This document shows positions 53,090 to 61,953 of a stretch of DNA of 64,000 nucleotides, piece by piece. Under the pieces are notes generated by a model. It did not search any database, was not told where the DNA came from, and worked only from the letters and a program-made list of their open reading frames with translations. Position numbers and translations under genes: made by a program. Where the stretch lies: contig NZ_JACVFC010000006.1 in NCBI RefSeq assembly GCF_014529935.1, forward strand, positions 371,075 through 435,074. The letters run 5' to 3'. Each line of letters opens with the position of its first letter. The stretch's first letter is position 1. Source of the DNA: Chitinophaga qingshengii (GTDB lineage: Bacteria; Bacteroidota; Bacteroidia; Chitinophagales; Chitinophagaceae).

Positions 53090-53836
53090 ATGTATTCCCG
53101 CCGCCTGTTTCTGCAGAATGTTTTCTTATTCTCCGGGTTACTAGCAGCCTGCAGAAAAAAAGATTCAGTACAAATGGATGATAATTTGCTGGAGCATAAT
53201 TTCGATCAGAAAATTTCTTTTAAACAAGATTGTAAGCTACTCTTTATTGGTGATTCCATCACCGATGCTAAACGAGACAGAACTATTTTAACTCCCAATG
53301 ACATGAATGGTCTTGGGAATGGTTATGTAAAAGAAGTTGCCATTGCATTATTCCAAAAGCCAGCGTTTGAAAAAGGTGCTATTTACAATCGTGGAATCGG
53401 TGGCAACACCATCGCAGATCTGGTTAACCGATGGGATAGCGATGCTATTGAACTAAGACCTGATGTTGTTAGTATTCTGATCGGAGTCAACGATATCAGA
53501 CGGGGTAACCCATCTGATTACTACTACAAGTATTATCGAAGTATCTTGTCCAAAATCAAACAGTCATTGCCCCATACTTCTATTATTTTATGTGAACCTT
53601 TTATTCTTCCTAATATCCAGGGATATGACAATTTCAAGCAAAATTTTCTGGATTACAGGAAGGTTGTTCGAAAATTAGCCATAGAATTTAATACTTTCTT
53701 TGTTCCCTATTTCAGCGCTTTTGAATCCAGCTCACAAACAACTGCCGCGTCTAACTTATTGTACGATGGCATACACCCCACAAATCTGGGAATTACTATC
53801 CTTAAAGATAAATGGCTAGGGATTTGTATGTTCTAA
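53090..53836 (+). CDS. SGNH/GDSL-family esterase, lipoprotein
   Basis: This 248-residue protein starts at ATG 53090, downstream of a strong promoter. Its N-terminus (MYSRRLFLQNVFLFSGLLAA then Cys21) is a lipoprotein signal. The SGNH blocks are intact: GDSI with catalytic Ser56, NRGIGGNT, GVND, and DGIHPT with Asp226 and His229. SGNH esterases remove acyl groups from sugars and lipids. Lying divergent from a membrane acyltransferase, it may edit the same surface glycan. Composition is AT-rich like its neighbour. Confidence 0.88.
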   Translation: MYSRRLFLQNVFLFSGLLAACRKKDSVQMDDNLLEHNFDQKISFKQDCKLLFIGDSITDAKRDRTILTPNDMNGLGNGYVKEVAIALFQKPAFEKGAIYNRGIGGNTIADLVNRWDSDAIELRPDVVSILIGVNDIRRGNPSDYYYKYYRSILSKIKQSLPHTSIILCEPFILPNIQGYDNFKQNFLDYRKVVRKLAIEFNTFFVPYFSAFESSSQTTAASNLLYDGIHPTNLGITILKDKWLGICMF

Positions 53837-53905
53837 AACAAAAATGTGACTGAACAGGGTATTCCAACTATCTTGCTATGAATGCTTTGTGTTATTTATG
53901 CCACT

Positions 53906-55285
53906 TTACTTCCCGATACAAAATTTACTAAATATATAATCCAACCTATCTTCATTCGTCACTTCCCCTGTGATCTCACCGAGGTAATGCAAACTACGGC
54001 GTATATCCAGTGCCAGCAGGTCTCCCGGCAATCCGTTATCCATGCCGTTTCTCACATCTGACAACGACTGCAGCACTTCCTGCAGCGCCACATGGTGGCG
54101 GGCATTGGTGATAATGGTATCTTCTGTATTAATATCTCCGGTCATTACTTTCTGTACCAGTTTATCTTTCAGTTCCTGGATATGTTGATGATTTTTAGCG
54201 GAGATAAATAAGATAGGCAATCCTTCGAATTTAGTCCGGGTAGCGGCTTCGCCGGTAACGTCGGTTTTGTTTCCTACCAGGAGGAAGTTGATTTTATCTG
54301 CTTCGAAGGATTGGATTTGTTGCCGGATATCTTCGGCAGAAAGTTCGTTGACATCAAAGAGATAGACTACTACGCCGGCTTCGCGTATTTTCTCCATGGT
54401 TTTCTGTACGCCGATGGTTTCGATGGTATCGTGGCTATCGCGGATGCCGGCGGTATCGATGAGGCGGAAGAGGATACCTTCGATGTTGAGTACTTCTTCG
54501 ATGGTATCGCGGGTGGTGCCGGCAATATCGCTGACGATGGCCCTGTTTTCATTGAGCAGGGTATTGAGCAGGGTGGATTTACCGGCGTTTGGTTTGCCTA
54601 CGATGGCAGTATTCACGCCATTTTTGATAACGTTCCCCATGCGGAAGGAGTCTATCAGGTGGCGGATAGTGGTAGTAGCGGAGGTGACCAGTTCATATAA
54701 CCGGGTACGGTCGGCAAATTCCACATCTTCCTGGCTGAAGTCCAGTTCCAGTTCTATGAGGGCAGAGAAGGTAATGAGTTGTTCGCGGAGGGCATGCAGT
54801 TCTTTAGAGAACCCGCCGCGCATTTGTTGCATGGCGGTCTGATGCGAGGCTGCCGAGTTACTGGCGATCAGGTCGGCAACGGATTCTGCCTGTGTCAGGT
54901 CCAGTTTACCATTCAGGAATGCGCGTTGTGTAAATTCGCCGGGTTTGGCGAGCCGCGCGCCTTCGGCTACGGTAGCTTCTATGATCTGTTGCTGAATATA
55001 CGGGGAACCGTGACAGGATATTTCGATGACATCTTCGCCGGTATAGGAACGGGGCCCTTTATAGAGGCTTACGACTACTTCATCGATCACTTTTCCCTGG
55101 TGTACGAGGCTACCGAAGTGCAGGGTGTGACTGGCCTGCTGTAGCAGGTTTTTACCGGGGAAGAGGATATTGCAGATAGGGAATGCCTGGCTGCCGCTAA
55201 GTCTGATAACGGCGATGGCGCCGATGCCTGGTGCGGTAGCGACTGCTACAATGGTATCATCAAATCCTGTTAATTTTCCCAGCAT
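53906..55285 (-). CDS. mnmE: tRNA-modification GTPase MnmE
   Basis: This 459-residue protein is full length. It has the N-terminal formyl-THF-binding domain (DTIVAVATAPGIGAIAVIRL), the helical domain and the G domain with GKPNAGKS at 230-237, DIAGTTRDT, DTAGIRDS and NKTD. It ends in the conserved CIGK, whose Cys is needed for activity. With MnmG it modifies wobble uridine 34 of some tRNAs (cmnm5U). It follows the tonB terminator; a -7-type box is 25 bp upstream. Confidence 0.98.
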   Translation of the reverse strand: MLGKLTGFDDTIVAVATAPGIGAIAVIRLSGSQAFPICNILFPGKNLLQQASHTLHFGSLVHQGKVIDEVVVSLYKGPRSYTGEDVIEISCHGSPYIQQQIIEATVAEGARLAKPGEFTQRAFLNGKLDLTQAESVADLIASNSAASHQTAMQQMRGGFSKELHALREQLITFSALIELELDFSQEDVEFADRTRLYELVTSATTTIRHLIDSFRMGNVIKNGVNTAIVGKPNAGKSTLLNTLLNENRAIVSDIAGTTRDTIEEVLNIEGILFRLIDTAGIRDSHDTIETIGVQKTMEKIREAGVVVYLFDVNELSAEDIRQQIQSFEADKINFLLVGNKTDVTGEAATRTKFEGLPILFISAKNHQHIQELKDKLVQKVMTGDINTEDTIITNARHHVALQEVLQSLSDVRNGMDNGLPGDLLALDIRRSLHYLGEITGEVTNEDRLDYIFSKFCIGK

Positions 55286-55309
55286 ACCGGTATTATTTTT
55301 TTAGAAAGG

Positions 55310-55317
55310 CAAAGGTA
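55310..55317 (-). promoter_or_regulatory. -7 box for mnmE
   Basis: On the minus strand it reads TACCTTTG, a perfect TAnnTTTG, 25 bp before the start codon. The -33 position falls inside the tonB terminator stem and does not match TTG, so the promoter may be weak or partly read-through dependent. Confidence 0.4.
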
Positions 55318-55326
55318 CTAAAAATC

Positions 55327-55363
55327 AAAAGCCCCGTTTCAAGTAGCTCGAAACGGGGCTTTT
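55327..55363 (-). terminator. Intrinsic terminator after tonB operon
   Basis: Perfect 14-bp stem (55327-55340 with 55350-55363), 9-base loop, with an A-run on the plus strand giving a U-tract on the minus transcript. It ends the exbB-exbD-exbD-tonB transcript. Confidence 0.85.
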
Positions 55364-55384
55364 GCGTAATATGTTTAGACAGTA

Positions 55385-56221
55385 CTACTCTTGCAGTGTA
55401 AAGCGGATCGGGAGGTTGAACTGTACAGAAACCTGGCGGCCGTTTTGCTTACCAGCTTTCCATTTAGGCATGGTTTTCACCACACGAACAGCTTCTTCTT
55501 CCAGACCACCACCTTTTGCGGCGCCTACTGTTTTCACATCTTTGATGTTACCTTCAGAGTCAACCACAAACTGTACGAATACAGTACCAGAGATACCGTT
55601 TTCCTGCGCAACGCGTGGGTAACGGATATTTTTGCTCAGGTATTTGGCCAGCGCTTCTTCACCACCAGGGAAGGTAGGAGGTTGCTCTACGAAAGTGAAG
55701 ATTTCTTCTTTTGCAGGAGCAGGAGGCGCTTCTACCACACCAGTACCTTTACTGTCTTCCAGCAGGCCCGCATCGATACCGTTCGGGTCACCTTCCACAG
55801 TTTTAGTGCTGATGGATTTGTCTTTAATATCGGCGTGTTTTGGCGGTTCTTCATCCGGCGGTACTTCGTTATCTTTCTTGATCACCGGCGGAGTGAACTG
55901 CACTGAAGGTTTAACCGGCGGCGGTGGTGCCGGCGGAGGGGGTGGCGGTGGCGGTGTCTTCGGATCATCCGGGAGTTTTACGTCCTCCATCTTGATTTCC
56001 TGGATCACCGGCTTCGTGTTTTTGTCGCCTTCAGAAGCCTTTACATAATTGGAAATAATGTAAGCCAGAAAGAAGACAACAAACAGTGATACGGTACCCA
56101 GAATAGCGTTCCGTACCCGCTTGTTATACTGCTTCCTCAGATCATAAGCCCCATAATCCTTGTTCCTGCCTTCAAACAGGATATCAAGAAAATCGGACTT
56201 TAAGACTTTAGCTGAATCCAT
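55385..56221 (-). CDS. tonB: TonB energy-transducing protein
   Basis: This 278-residue protein has a cytoplasmic N-terminus, one transmembrane helix (about 37-59), a proline-rich periplasmic spacer (about 85-110) and a C-terminal TonB domain (about 190-278) containing YPRVAQENGISGTVFVQF and PKWKAGKQNGRQVSVQFNLP. It contacts the TonB box of outer-membrane transporters such as the four SusC proteins here. The cytoplasmic N-terminus (FEGRNKDYGAYDLRKQYN) is typical of Bacteroidota TonB. It is the last gene of the operon. Confidence 0.95.
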   Translation of the reverse strand: MDSAKVLKSDFLDILFEGRNKDYGAYDLRKQYNKRVRNAILGTVSLFVVFFLAYIISNYVKASEGDKNTKPVIQEIKMEDVKLPDDPKTPPPPPPPPAPPPPVKPSVQFTPPVIKKDNEVPPDEEPPKHADIKDKSISTKTVEGDPNGIDAGLLEDSKGTGVVEAPPAPAKEEIFTFVEQPPTFPGGEEALAKYLSKNIRYPRVAQENGISGTVFVQFVVDSEGNIKDVKTVGAAKGGGLEEEAVRVVKTMPKWKAGKQNGRQVSVQFNLPIRFTLQE

Positions 56222-56276
56222 TGTTAATTGTTAAGTTTTATAGATGGATGCAAAAATTTGATTAATTCCACAAAAG

Positions 56277-56864
56277 CTATTTAACACCGTTAGCAGCTTC
56301 TGTCTGCTTGATCCATGTTTTGTCCTGATCGGAGATATCAACAGTCGCATAACGTTGTATACGGTTGATCGCCATTTCGTCCAGGATGTCCACAAAGTTC
56401 GCGTATGTTGCGTCGTCATCAGCTTTAATGATAACTACCACATCTTCCGGTTCACCTTTTGCATTCCTCAGTTTGGCCACATCATTCCTTTTCTTGATGA
56501 TCTCATCGCGGATACCTCCTTTGTTGGCAAAGGAAGACGCTTTGAAAAAGTCAGGATTTGCAGATGCATTCGGATCCTGAGCCAAACCTTCGTAATAATA
56601 TACTCTGTTGTCTTTACCCAACAGGATGGTCAGAGCAGTACTTTCTTTTACTTTGTTCTGATCTTTCTCATCCTTGGTATCTTTTGGCATGATCAAGTCC
56701 ATGGTTTTGGGCTTGCTCATAGTAGTGGTAAGCATAAAGAAGGTAATCAAAAGAAAACCCAGGTCCACCATCGGAGTCATGTCTACGCGTGTAGACTGCT
56801 TCTTCGATTTCGTTCCACCGTGTTTCTTTCCACCACCACTACTGCTGGTATCCATTTCTGCCAT
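56277..56864 (-). CDS. exbD: ExbD/TolR-family protein 2
   Basis: This 195-residue protein has a short N-terminus, then VDMTPMVDLGFLLITFFMLT, the ExbD transmembrane segment with its essential Asp, and a periplasmic domain. It is the second of two ExbD paralogues between exbB and tonB; having two is usual in Bacteroidota. The N-terminus is Lys/Gly-rich (SSSGGGKKHGGTKSKKQSTR). Confidence 0.93.
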   Translation of the reverse strand: MAEMDTSSSGGGKKHGGTKSKKQSTRVDMTPMVDLGFLLITFFMLTTTMSKPKTMDLIMPKDTKDEKDQNKVKESTALTILLGKDNRVYYYEGLAQDPNASANPDFFKASSFANKGGIRDEIIKKRNDVAKLRNAKGEPEDVVVIIKADDDATYANFVDILDEMAINRIQRYATVDISDQDKTWIKQTEAANGVK

Positions 56865-56930
56865 AGTAGCTCTTTTTTATCGTTTTTAAATCAGCAGCCT
56901 TCCAGGTCAGGAAGTAATTGCTACCGTTTA

Positions 56931-57593
56931 CTACTCTTTCTTATGACCTGCTGCCTGCTCCTCTTCCCACGCTGCGGTACCTTGAGGGGCTGCTTTCAGG
57001 TTGGTTACCAGGTTGAGCTTCTGAATGTGCTTTGCTTTGAAAGTATCCAGAATTTCCTTGATCTTAGGATAAGGAGTGGCGTTGTCCGCTTTGATACAGT
57101 ACTTCAGTTTAGCGAAGTTACCGCCCTGCGCTGCATTACCATACTCAATCCAGGCACCTAATTCATTGTTGGCGGAATCGGTTGGGATTCCTTTATCCAT
57201 ACCTTGTTTCTTACGCTGATCTTCACTCATGGACAGGTAAGTCTTCAGGTCTTTAATCGGAGTACCTACGCTGGCGCCGGTGATGAAGTTTTTCATCTCC
57301 TTCTCGTCCAGCCCCAGTTTATACTGAGCGTTCAGGTCCTCGATCATTTTTTTTCTTTTAGCTTGGCCGTCCATGCTGAAAAACACTCTGCCATCCTTAT
57401 CCACCGTGAACAATAGCACATCAGAATCAGGTAAAAGGGTCGTGTTGATAGAAGACGGAGTAACTACTGTTACCGGTTCATCCGGTTTGAACTTCGTCGC
57501 CAGCATAAAGAAAGTCAAGAGCAGAAAAGCCACATCACACATCGCTGTCATGTCGATAGCAGTGCTTTTCCTGGGCATTTTAATTTTAGGCAT
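56931..57593 (-). CDS. exbD: ExbD/TolR-family protein 1
   Basis: This 220-residue protein opens MPKIKMPRKSTAIDMTAMCD and continues VAFLLLTFFMLATKFKPDEP, the transmembrane segment with the proton-path Asp. The periplasmic part is longer than in E. coli ExbD and includes TPYPKIKEILDTFKAKHIQK near the end. It lies between exbB and the second exbD, with short gaps, so all are co-transcribed. Confidence 0.93.
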   Translation of the reverse strand: MPKIKMPRKSTAIDMTAMCDVAFLLLTFFMLATKFKPDEPVTVVTPSSINTTLLPDSDVLLFTVDKDGRVFFSMDGQAKRKKMIEDLNAQYKLGLDEKEMKNFITGASVGTPIKDLKTYLSMSEDQRKKQGMDKGIPTDSANNELGAWIEYGNAAQGGNFAKLKYCIKADNATPYPKIKEILDTFKAKHIQKLNLVTNLKAAPQGTAAWEEEQAAGHKKE

Positions 57594-57651
57594 CTCTACT
57601 TTTTTTATGGTTTACTTTAAATAGATTCAAAACCGCTGAAATTCCACAAAA

Positions 57652-58506
57652 TTATTTGTGGTTTGCAGCAAAGCTCTGTGTTAAAGTAAAGCCGGACTCG
57701 TCAATAGCGTAAGTGATGCTATCGATGTTGGTAGTAAAGTAGTTATACATGATGATCGCGATAGCGGAAGTACCGATACCCAGCGCGGTGTTGATCAACG
57801 CCTCGGAGATACCTAACGCCAGCTGTGCAGAGTCTGGTGCACCACCGGAAGACATCGCAGAGAACGCTTTAATCATACCCAATACTGTACCGAACAGACC
57901 CAGCAGGGTTGCTACGGAAGCAATGGTAGACAGGAACACCAGGTTCTTTTCCATCATTGGCAGTTCCAGGGCAGTAGTTTCTTCAATTTCATTTTTAATG
58001 GTCAGGATCTTCTGATCTGTGTCCAGCTCAGAGTTGGTAACCATTTCTTTGTACTTTTTCAGACCAGCTTTCAGTACGTTACCTACAGAACCTTTCTGTT
58101 TGTCGCACTCAGCTAAAGCTGCGTCAACATTTTTGTTAGCCAGGTGATATTGTACTTTACGTACCAGCTCAGAACCGCTGAATTTACCTTTTGCTTTTGA
58201 CAGATACAGGAAACGCTCAATTACGAAAGTCAGACAAACGAGCAATACAGAAATCAATACCGGTACTACATATCCACCTTTGTAAACAGTACCAAACCAC
58301 TTGCCAATACCAGAATCAATCGGATGCCCGTCTGGATTATTACCTTGGAAGTTGGCTGGGTTACCTAATACAAAAAAGAAAAACAGAAAACCTATCACTA
58401 AGCAGATAGGCACAGCCAACGCCGCGAACAGGTTGGACGACTTTTTAGGTTGATGAGAAGAAGCCTTAGCTGTAGCTGCAGTCACAGTTGTTTTAGTCTC
58501 AGCCAT
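57652..58506 (-). CDS. exbB: ExbB/TolQ/MotA-family proton channel
   Basis: This 284-residue protein has three transmembrane regions: near residues 30-50, near 75-95 (VVPVLISVLLVCLTFVIERF) and a paired C-terminal set (FLSTIASVATLLGLFGTVLG and ISEALINTALGIGTSAIAII). The long cytoplasmic loop between them is typical of ExbB. It forms the proton channel with ExbD and drives TonB. It leads the operon exbB-exbD-exbD-tonB. Confidence 0.95.
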   Translation of the reverse strand: MAETKTTVTAATAKASSHQPKKSSNLFAALAVPICLVIGFLFFFFVLGNPANFQGNNPDGHPIDSGIGKWFGTVYKGGYVVPVLISVLLVCLTFVIERFLYLSKAKGKFSGSELVRKVQYHLANKNVDAALAECDKQKGSVGNVLKAGLKKYKEMVTNSELDTDQKILTIKNEIEETTALELPMMEKNLVFLSTIASVATLLGLFGTVLGMIKAFSAMSSGGAPDSAQLALGISEALINTALGIGTSAIAIIMYNYFTTNIDSITYAIDESGFTLTQSFAANHK

Positions 58507-58634
58507 GTTGATTGAAATTTTAGTGTTAAAAATTAAACTATTGTTTGTTAGAAGTTACGATTTACAATTTCTCATTGTGGAATGCTTCCCAGCACTCAAT
58601 TCACTCTTTAATTTACGCTTTAATGAGCGATTCG

Positions 58635-58665
58635 CAAAGTTATAAGGTTGGCCCAAAAAAACAAG
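58635..58665 (-). promoter_or_regulatory. Promoter of the exbB-exbD-exbD-tonB operon
   Basis: On the minus strand it reads CTTG, 19 bp, TAACTTTG, a close match to the Bacteroidota consensus in both box and spacing. It lies about 130 bp from the exbB start, so the leader RNA would be about 120 bases. Confidence 0.6.
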
Positions 58666-58705
58666 TGCAGCCCAAAAAAACCCACAAAAATTAACCTATC
58701 ACCAC

Positions 58706-58728
58706 AAAAGCCCACTCACAGGGCTTTT
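58706..58728. terminator. Orphan terminator-like hairpin upstream of exbB
   Basis: Perfect 8-bp stem AAAAGCCC/GGGCTTTT (58706-58713 with 58721-58728), loop of 7 bases. No gene ends here on either strand. Confidence 0.5.
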
Positions 58729-59261
58729 CAACCACTTGTTTTTTGTTTTGAGCAAACACTTACTTCAGCAAATAACCAATAATATGCAGTCCTCTTACTG
58801 TTACTGTCCCAAAGATTTGAAAGCGTTTAATTTTTTTCAAAGTTGGACGCACAATTTAAGAAAAAATTCAAATGTTCCAACAGAAATCTTACAAAACTGA
58901 GAACATATTTGTTTCCGCGCCAGTCAACACTTTCGGCCTGCGCTAATTGCTTTTAGCTTACCCGCCTGCACACTTTTTTATATACTCACCTCCTAAATCC
59001 AACACCATCGCGGGATATCACCGCTCACCTCCATAAAATGCTATATAAAAATATTATATACTATAACAGGAAATGATTACATAAAGAAGTTGGCATGGCA
59101 ACTACTGTTCAAACTTACGTCTACTCCTTTACCCCCGCTTTTTTCCATTCCTACGCCCTTTCCCGCGCTTATGGATTTTCCTCATAAGTTAATACTTTAT
59201 GTAGTTACTTGCAATCCCATTTCAAAAAAAAGCGAACGTTACACAAAAACCAATCAATCAA

Positions 59262-61808
59262 ATGAGCACACCACGCTACCTGAAACTGATGGTTGCCGCG
59301 GCCGGCATCGCCTGCTTCTGCACCGCTGTTTCTAACCCCGCTGCTGCACAGCGGAAAAAGAAAAACGCCGCTACGCCAACAACCGCGGCCCCTGCAAAAG
59401 ATACTACCGCTAAACCTCCCATGATCAAACCCGGACCCAAACCCGCGGTAAAACCCTTCGCTGAAGTGATCACGGATAAAGCCACTGCAGATTCCGGCCT
59501 GTTCAATATCTATAAACAGGATGACCGCTACTTCTTTGAAATAGCTGACTCCCTCCTCGGCAGAGATATCCTCGTGGTAAACAGGATCTCTAAATCAGCC
59601 GCAGGCCTCCGCGCCCAAATGATGGGCTTCTCCGGAGATATCATCGGCGAAAATGTGGTGCGCTTCGAAAAAGGCCCCAATAACCGCATCTTCCTCAAAA
59701 ATATCTCCTACTCGGAAGTCTCCAAAGACTCCTCACAGCCTATGTTCACCGCTGTGACCAACTCCAACCTCCAGCCCATCGTTGCTGCCTTCGACGTGAA
59801 AGCCTTCTCTAAAGCAGGCCACGGCAGCCTCATCGACCTCACGGAGTACATGTCCGGCGATAACGATGTGCTCTTCTTCGATAGCTACGTAAAAAATACA
59901 CTGAAACTCGGTGGTGCCCAACCGGATAAATCCTACATCTCTGATGTAAAATCCTATCCGATGAACACCGAAATCAAAACGGTTAAAACATATATGCGCA
60001 TGGGCGGCCCCGCTGGCCCCGGTATGCCACCTGCTCCGGGAGGCTTCGCTACCGTTGAGCTCAACAGCTCCATGGTTCTCCTCCCCGCTGTACCCATGAA
60101 ACCACGCAACTTCGATCCCCGCGTAGGTTATTTCACCACCGGTGTTACCGACTTCGACGCAGACCCGCAAGGCGTGAAAAAACTCCAGATGATCACCCGC
60201 TGGCGCCTGGAACCCAAACCGGAAGACATGGAGAAATATAAACGCGGCGAACTCGTAGAACCACAGAAACCTATCGTGTTCTATATTGACCCGGCTACTC
60301 CGGCGAAATGGCGTAAATATCTTATCATGGGTGTCAATGACTGGCAGTCCGCCTTCGAAGAAGCTGGCTTTAAAAATGCCATCATCGCTAAAATGGCCCC
60401 CAGCAAATCAGAAGACTCTACCTGGTCTATCGAAGACGCCCGCTTCTCTGCGATCGTTTATAAACCGTCTGAAGTGCCCAACGCCAGCGGCCCGCACGTA
60501 CATGATCCCCGCTCCGGCGAAATCATCGAAAGCCATATTAACTGGTACCACAACGTGATGCGCCTGCTGCGTAACTGGTACTTTGTACAGGCCTCTCCGA
60601 ACGACGAACGCGCCCGCAGCATGCAGTTCAGCGATGAACTCATGGGCGATCTCATCCGCTTCGTTTCTTCTCACGAAGTAGGTCACACCCTGGGCCTCCG
60701 CCACAACTTCGGCTCCAGCTCTACCTACCCGGTTGAAAAACTGCGCGACAAGGAATGGGTGAAAAAGAACGGTCACGCGGCTTCTATCATGGACTATGCC
60801 CGCTTTAACTACGTAGCCCAGCCTGGTGACGGTATCTCCGGCGCTGACCTCTACCCTCGTATCAACTACTACGATAAATGGGCTATCCAATGGGGATATC
60901 AGCTCCTGGATGCTAAAACACCGGAAGAGGAAACGCCTATCCTCAATAAAATGACGGTAGCAAAACTGAAAGACAAAAAATACTGGTTCGGTACGGAATC
61001 CAATCCGAACGATCCCCGCTCCCAGAATGAAGACCTCGGCGACAATGCCATGAAAGCCAGCGCCTACGGTATCAAAAACCTGCAGCGTATCATGCCTAAC
61101 CTGCTGACCTGGACCCGCGTGAACAACGAAGGTTATGCCAACCTCGCTGAACTCTACAAGGAAGTGGTATCCCAGTTCGGCCGCTACATGGGCCACGTCA
61201 CTAAAAACGTGGGTGGTATCTATGAAACACCGAAAACAGTAGAACAGGAAGGTACTGTATACGAATACACACCAAAAGCAACCCAGAAGGAAGCTATCCA
61301 GTTCCTCTCCCAGCAACTGTTTACCACTCCTAAATGGCTGGTAAACCAGGACCTGCTGAGCCGTATCGGTGGAGATGGTACTTCCCTGGTATTGTCTACT
61401 CAGGCCCCTGTACTGGGCCGCCTGCTGTCTGTCAATACCCTCAATAAACTGAGCGCTTTCGAAGCTGCTCAGGGTGCTGCTGCCTACCAACCGCTGGAAA
61501 TGCTCAACGACCTGAAAAAATCCATTTTCACCGAAACAGCTACCCACCAGCCGGTTGATGCATTCCGCCGCAACCTGCAACGCTCCTATGTAGACAACCT
61601 GACAGCGATACTTGCTCCCGCTGCGCCAAACCCAATGGGCTTTAGCGCACCGGATGCATCCCGCTCCGATGCTGCCGGTATTGCCCGCGCTCAACTCACA
61701 GCGCTGAGAACTGACCTCCGCGCCGCTGCCGGTTCCGGTGATGCCATTACCCGCAATCACTACCAGGACCTCATCGCCCGCATTTCCAAAGCATTGGATC
61801 CTAAATAA
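59262..61808 (+). CDS. Secreted zinc metalloprotease, DUF5117/DUF5118/DUF4953 type (second copy)
   Basis: This 848-residue protein has a signal peptide (ending NPAAAQ), a Lys/Ala/Pro-rich spacer and the same domain order as the 871-residue protein at 23.9 kb. The zinc site HEVGHTLGLRHN is at 471-482, followed by SIMDYARFNYVAQPGDG. Compared with the other copy it has a Gly/Pro-rich insertion near residues 247-260 (GGPAGPGMPPAPGGFA). It is monocistronic, closed by its own terminator, and is not beside a SusC/SusD pair. Codon use is strongly biased toward C-ending codons, hinting at high expression. Confidence 0.9.
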   Translation: MSTPRYLKLMVAAAGIACFCTAVSNPAAAQRKKKNAATPTTAAPAKDTTAKPPMIKPGPKPAVKPFAEVITDKATADSGLFNIYKQDDRYFFEIADSLLGRDILVVNRISKSAAGLRAQMMGFSGDIIGENVVRFEKGPNNRIFLKNISYSEVSKDSSQPMFTAVTNSNLQPIVAAFDVKAFSKAGHGSLIDLTEYMSGDNDVLFFDSYVKNTLKLGGAQPDKSYISDVKSYPMNTEIKTVKTYMRMGGPAGPGMPPAPGGFATVELNSSMVLLPAVPMKPRNFDPRVGYFTTGVTDFDADPQGVKKLQMITRWRLEPKPEDMEKYKRGELVEPQKPIVFYIDPATPAKWRKYLIMGVNDWQSAFEEAGFKNAIIAKMAPSKSEDSTWSIEDARFSAIVYKPSEVPNASGPHVHDPRSGEIIESHINWYHNVMRLLRNWYFVQASPNDERARSMQFSDELMGDLIRFVSSHEVGHTLGLRHNFGSSSTYPVEKLRDKEWVKKNGHAASIMDYARFNYVAQPGDGISGADLYPRINYYDKWAIQWGYQLLDAKTPEEETPILNKMTVAKLKDKKYWFGTESNPNDPRSQNEDLGDNAMKASAYGIKNLQRIMPNLLTWTRVNNEGYANLAELYKEVVSQFGRYMGHVTKNVGGIYETPKTVEQEGTVYEYTPKATQKEAIQFLSQQLFTTPKWLVNQDLLSRIGGDGTSLVLSTQAPVLGRLLSVNTLNKLSAFEAAQGAAAYQPLEMLNDLKKSIFTETATHQPVDAFRRNLQRSYVDNLTAILAPAAPNPMGFSAPDASRSDAAGIARAQLTALRTDLRAAAGSGDAITRNHYQDLIARISKALDPK

Positions 61809-61837
61809 CGGTTAAGTATATACGAATTTTTATAAGG

Positions 61838-61868
61838 TCCCCTTCCGGAAAAACGGAAGGGGATTTTT
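61838..61868 (+). terminator. Intrinsic terminator after the second metalloprotease
   Basis: Perfect 10-bp stem (61838-61847 with 61854-61863), loop gaaaaa, followed by a T-run. Confidence 0.88.
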
Positions 61869-61896
61869 CGTTTCATCCCCTCCTCTCCCTCTATAT

Positions 61897-61927
61897 ATTG
61901 TTGCGGAAATTGCTTAATATAGCTTTA
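61897..61927 (+). promoter_or_regulatory. Promoter of the LacI-type regulator gene
   Basis: ATTG at 61897-61900, 19 bp, then TAGCTTTA at 61920-61927, one base from the TAnnTTTG consensus. It ends 26 bp before the GTG start. Confidence 0.5.
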
Positions 61928-61953
61928 CCTTTAATTTAAATACAGCCTCAAAA

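Larger units (their letters stand above)
58507..59261. other. 755-bp divergent intergenic region
   Basis: It contains the exbB promoter (58635-58665) and an unexplained terminator-like hairpin (58706-58728). The remaining 500 bp, including a TATA-like AT tract near 59040-59065, has no supported gene. The region before the metalloprotease start shows no TAnnTTTG box. Confidence 0.45.

Noticed and set aside
60408..61760. 450-codon open frame antisense to the second metalloprotease
   Set aside because: The plus-strand frame has a signal peptide, zinc motif and family similarity; the antisense frame is a by-product of strong C-ending codon bias and resembles no family.
61864..61927. Riboswitch upstream of the LacI-type gene
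   Set aside because: The gap is short and is accounted for by the terminator of the previous gene and a promoter.
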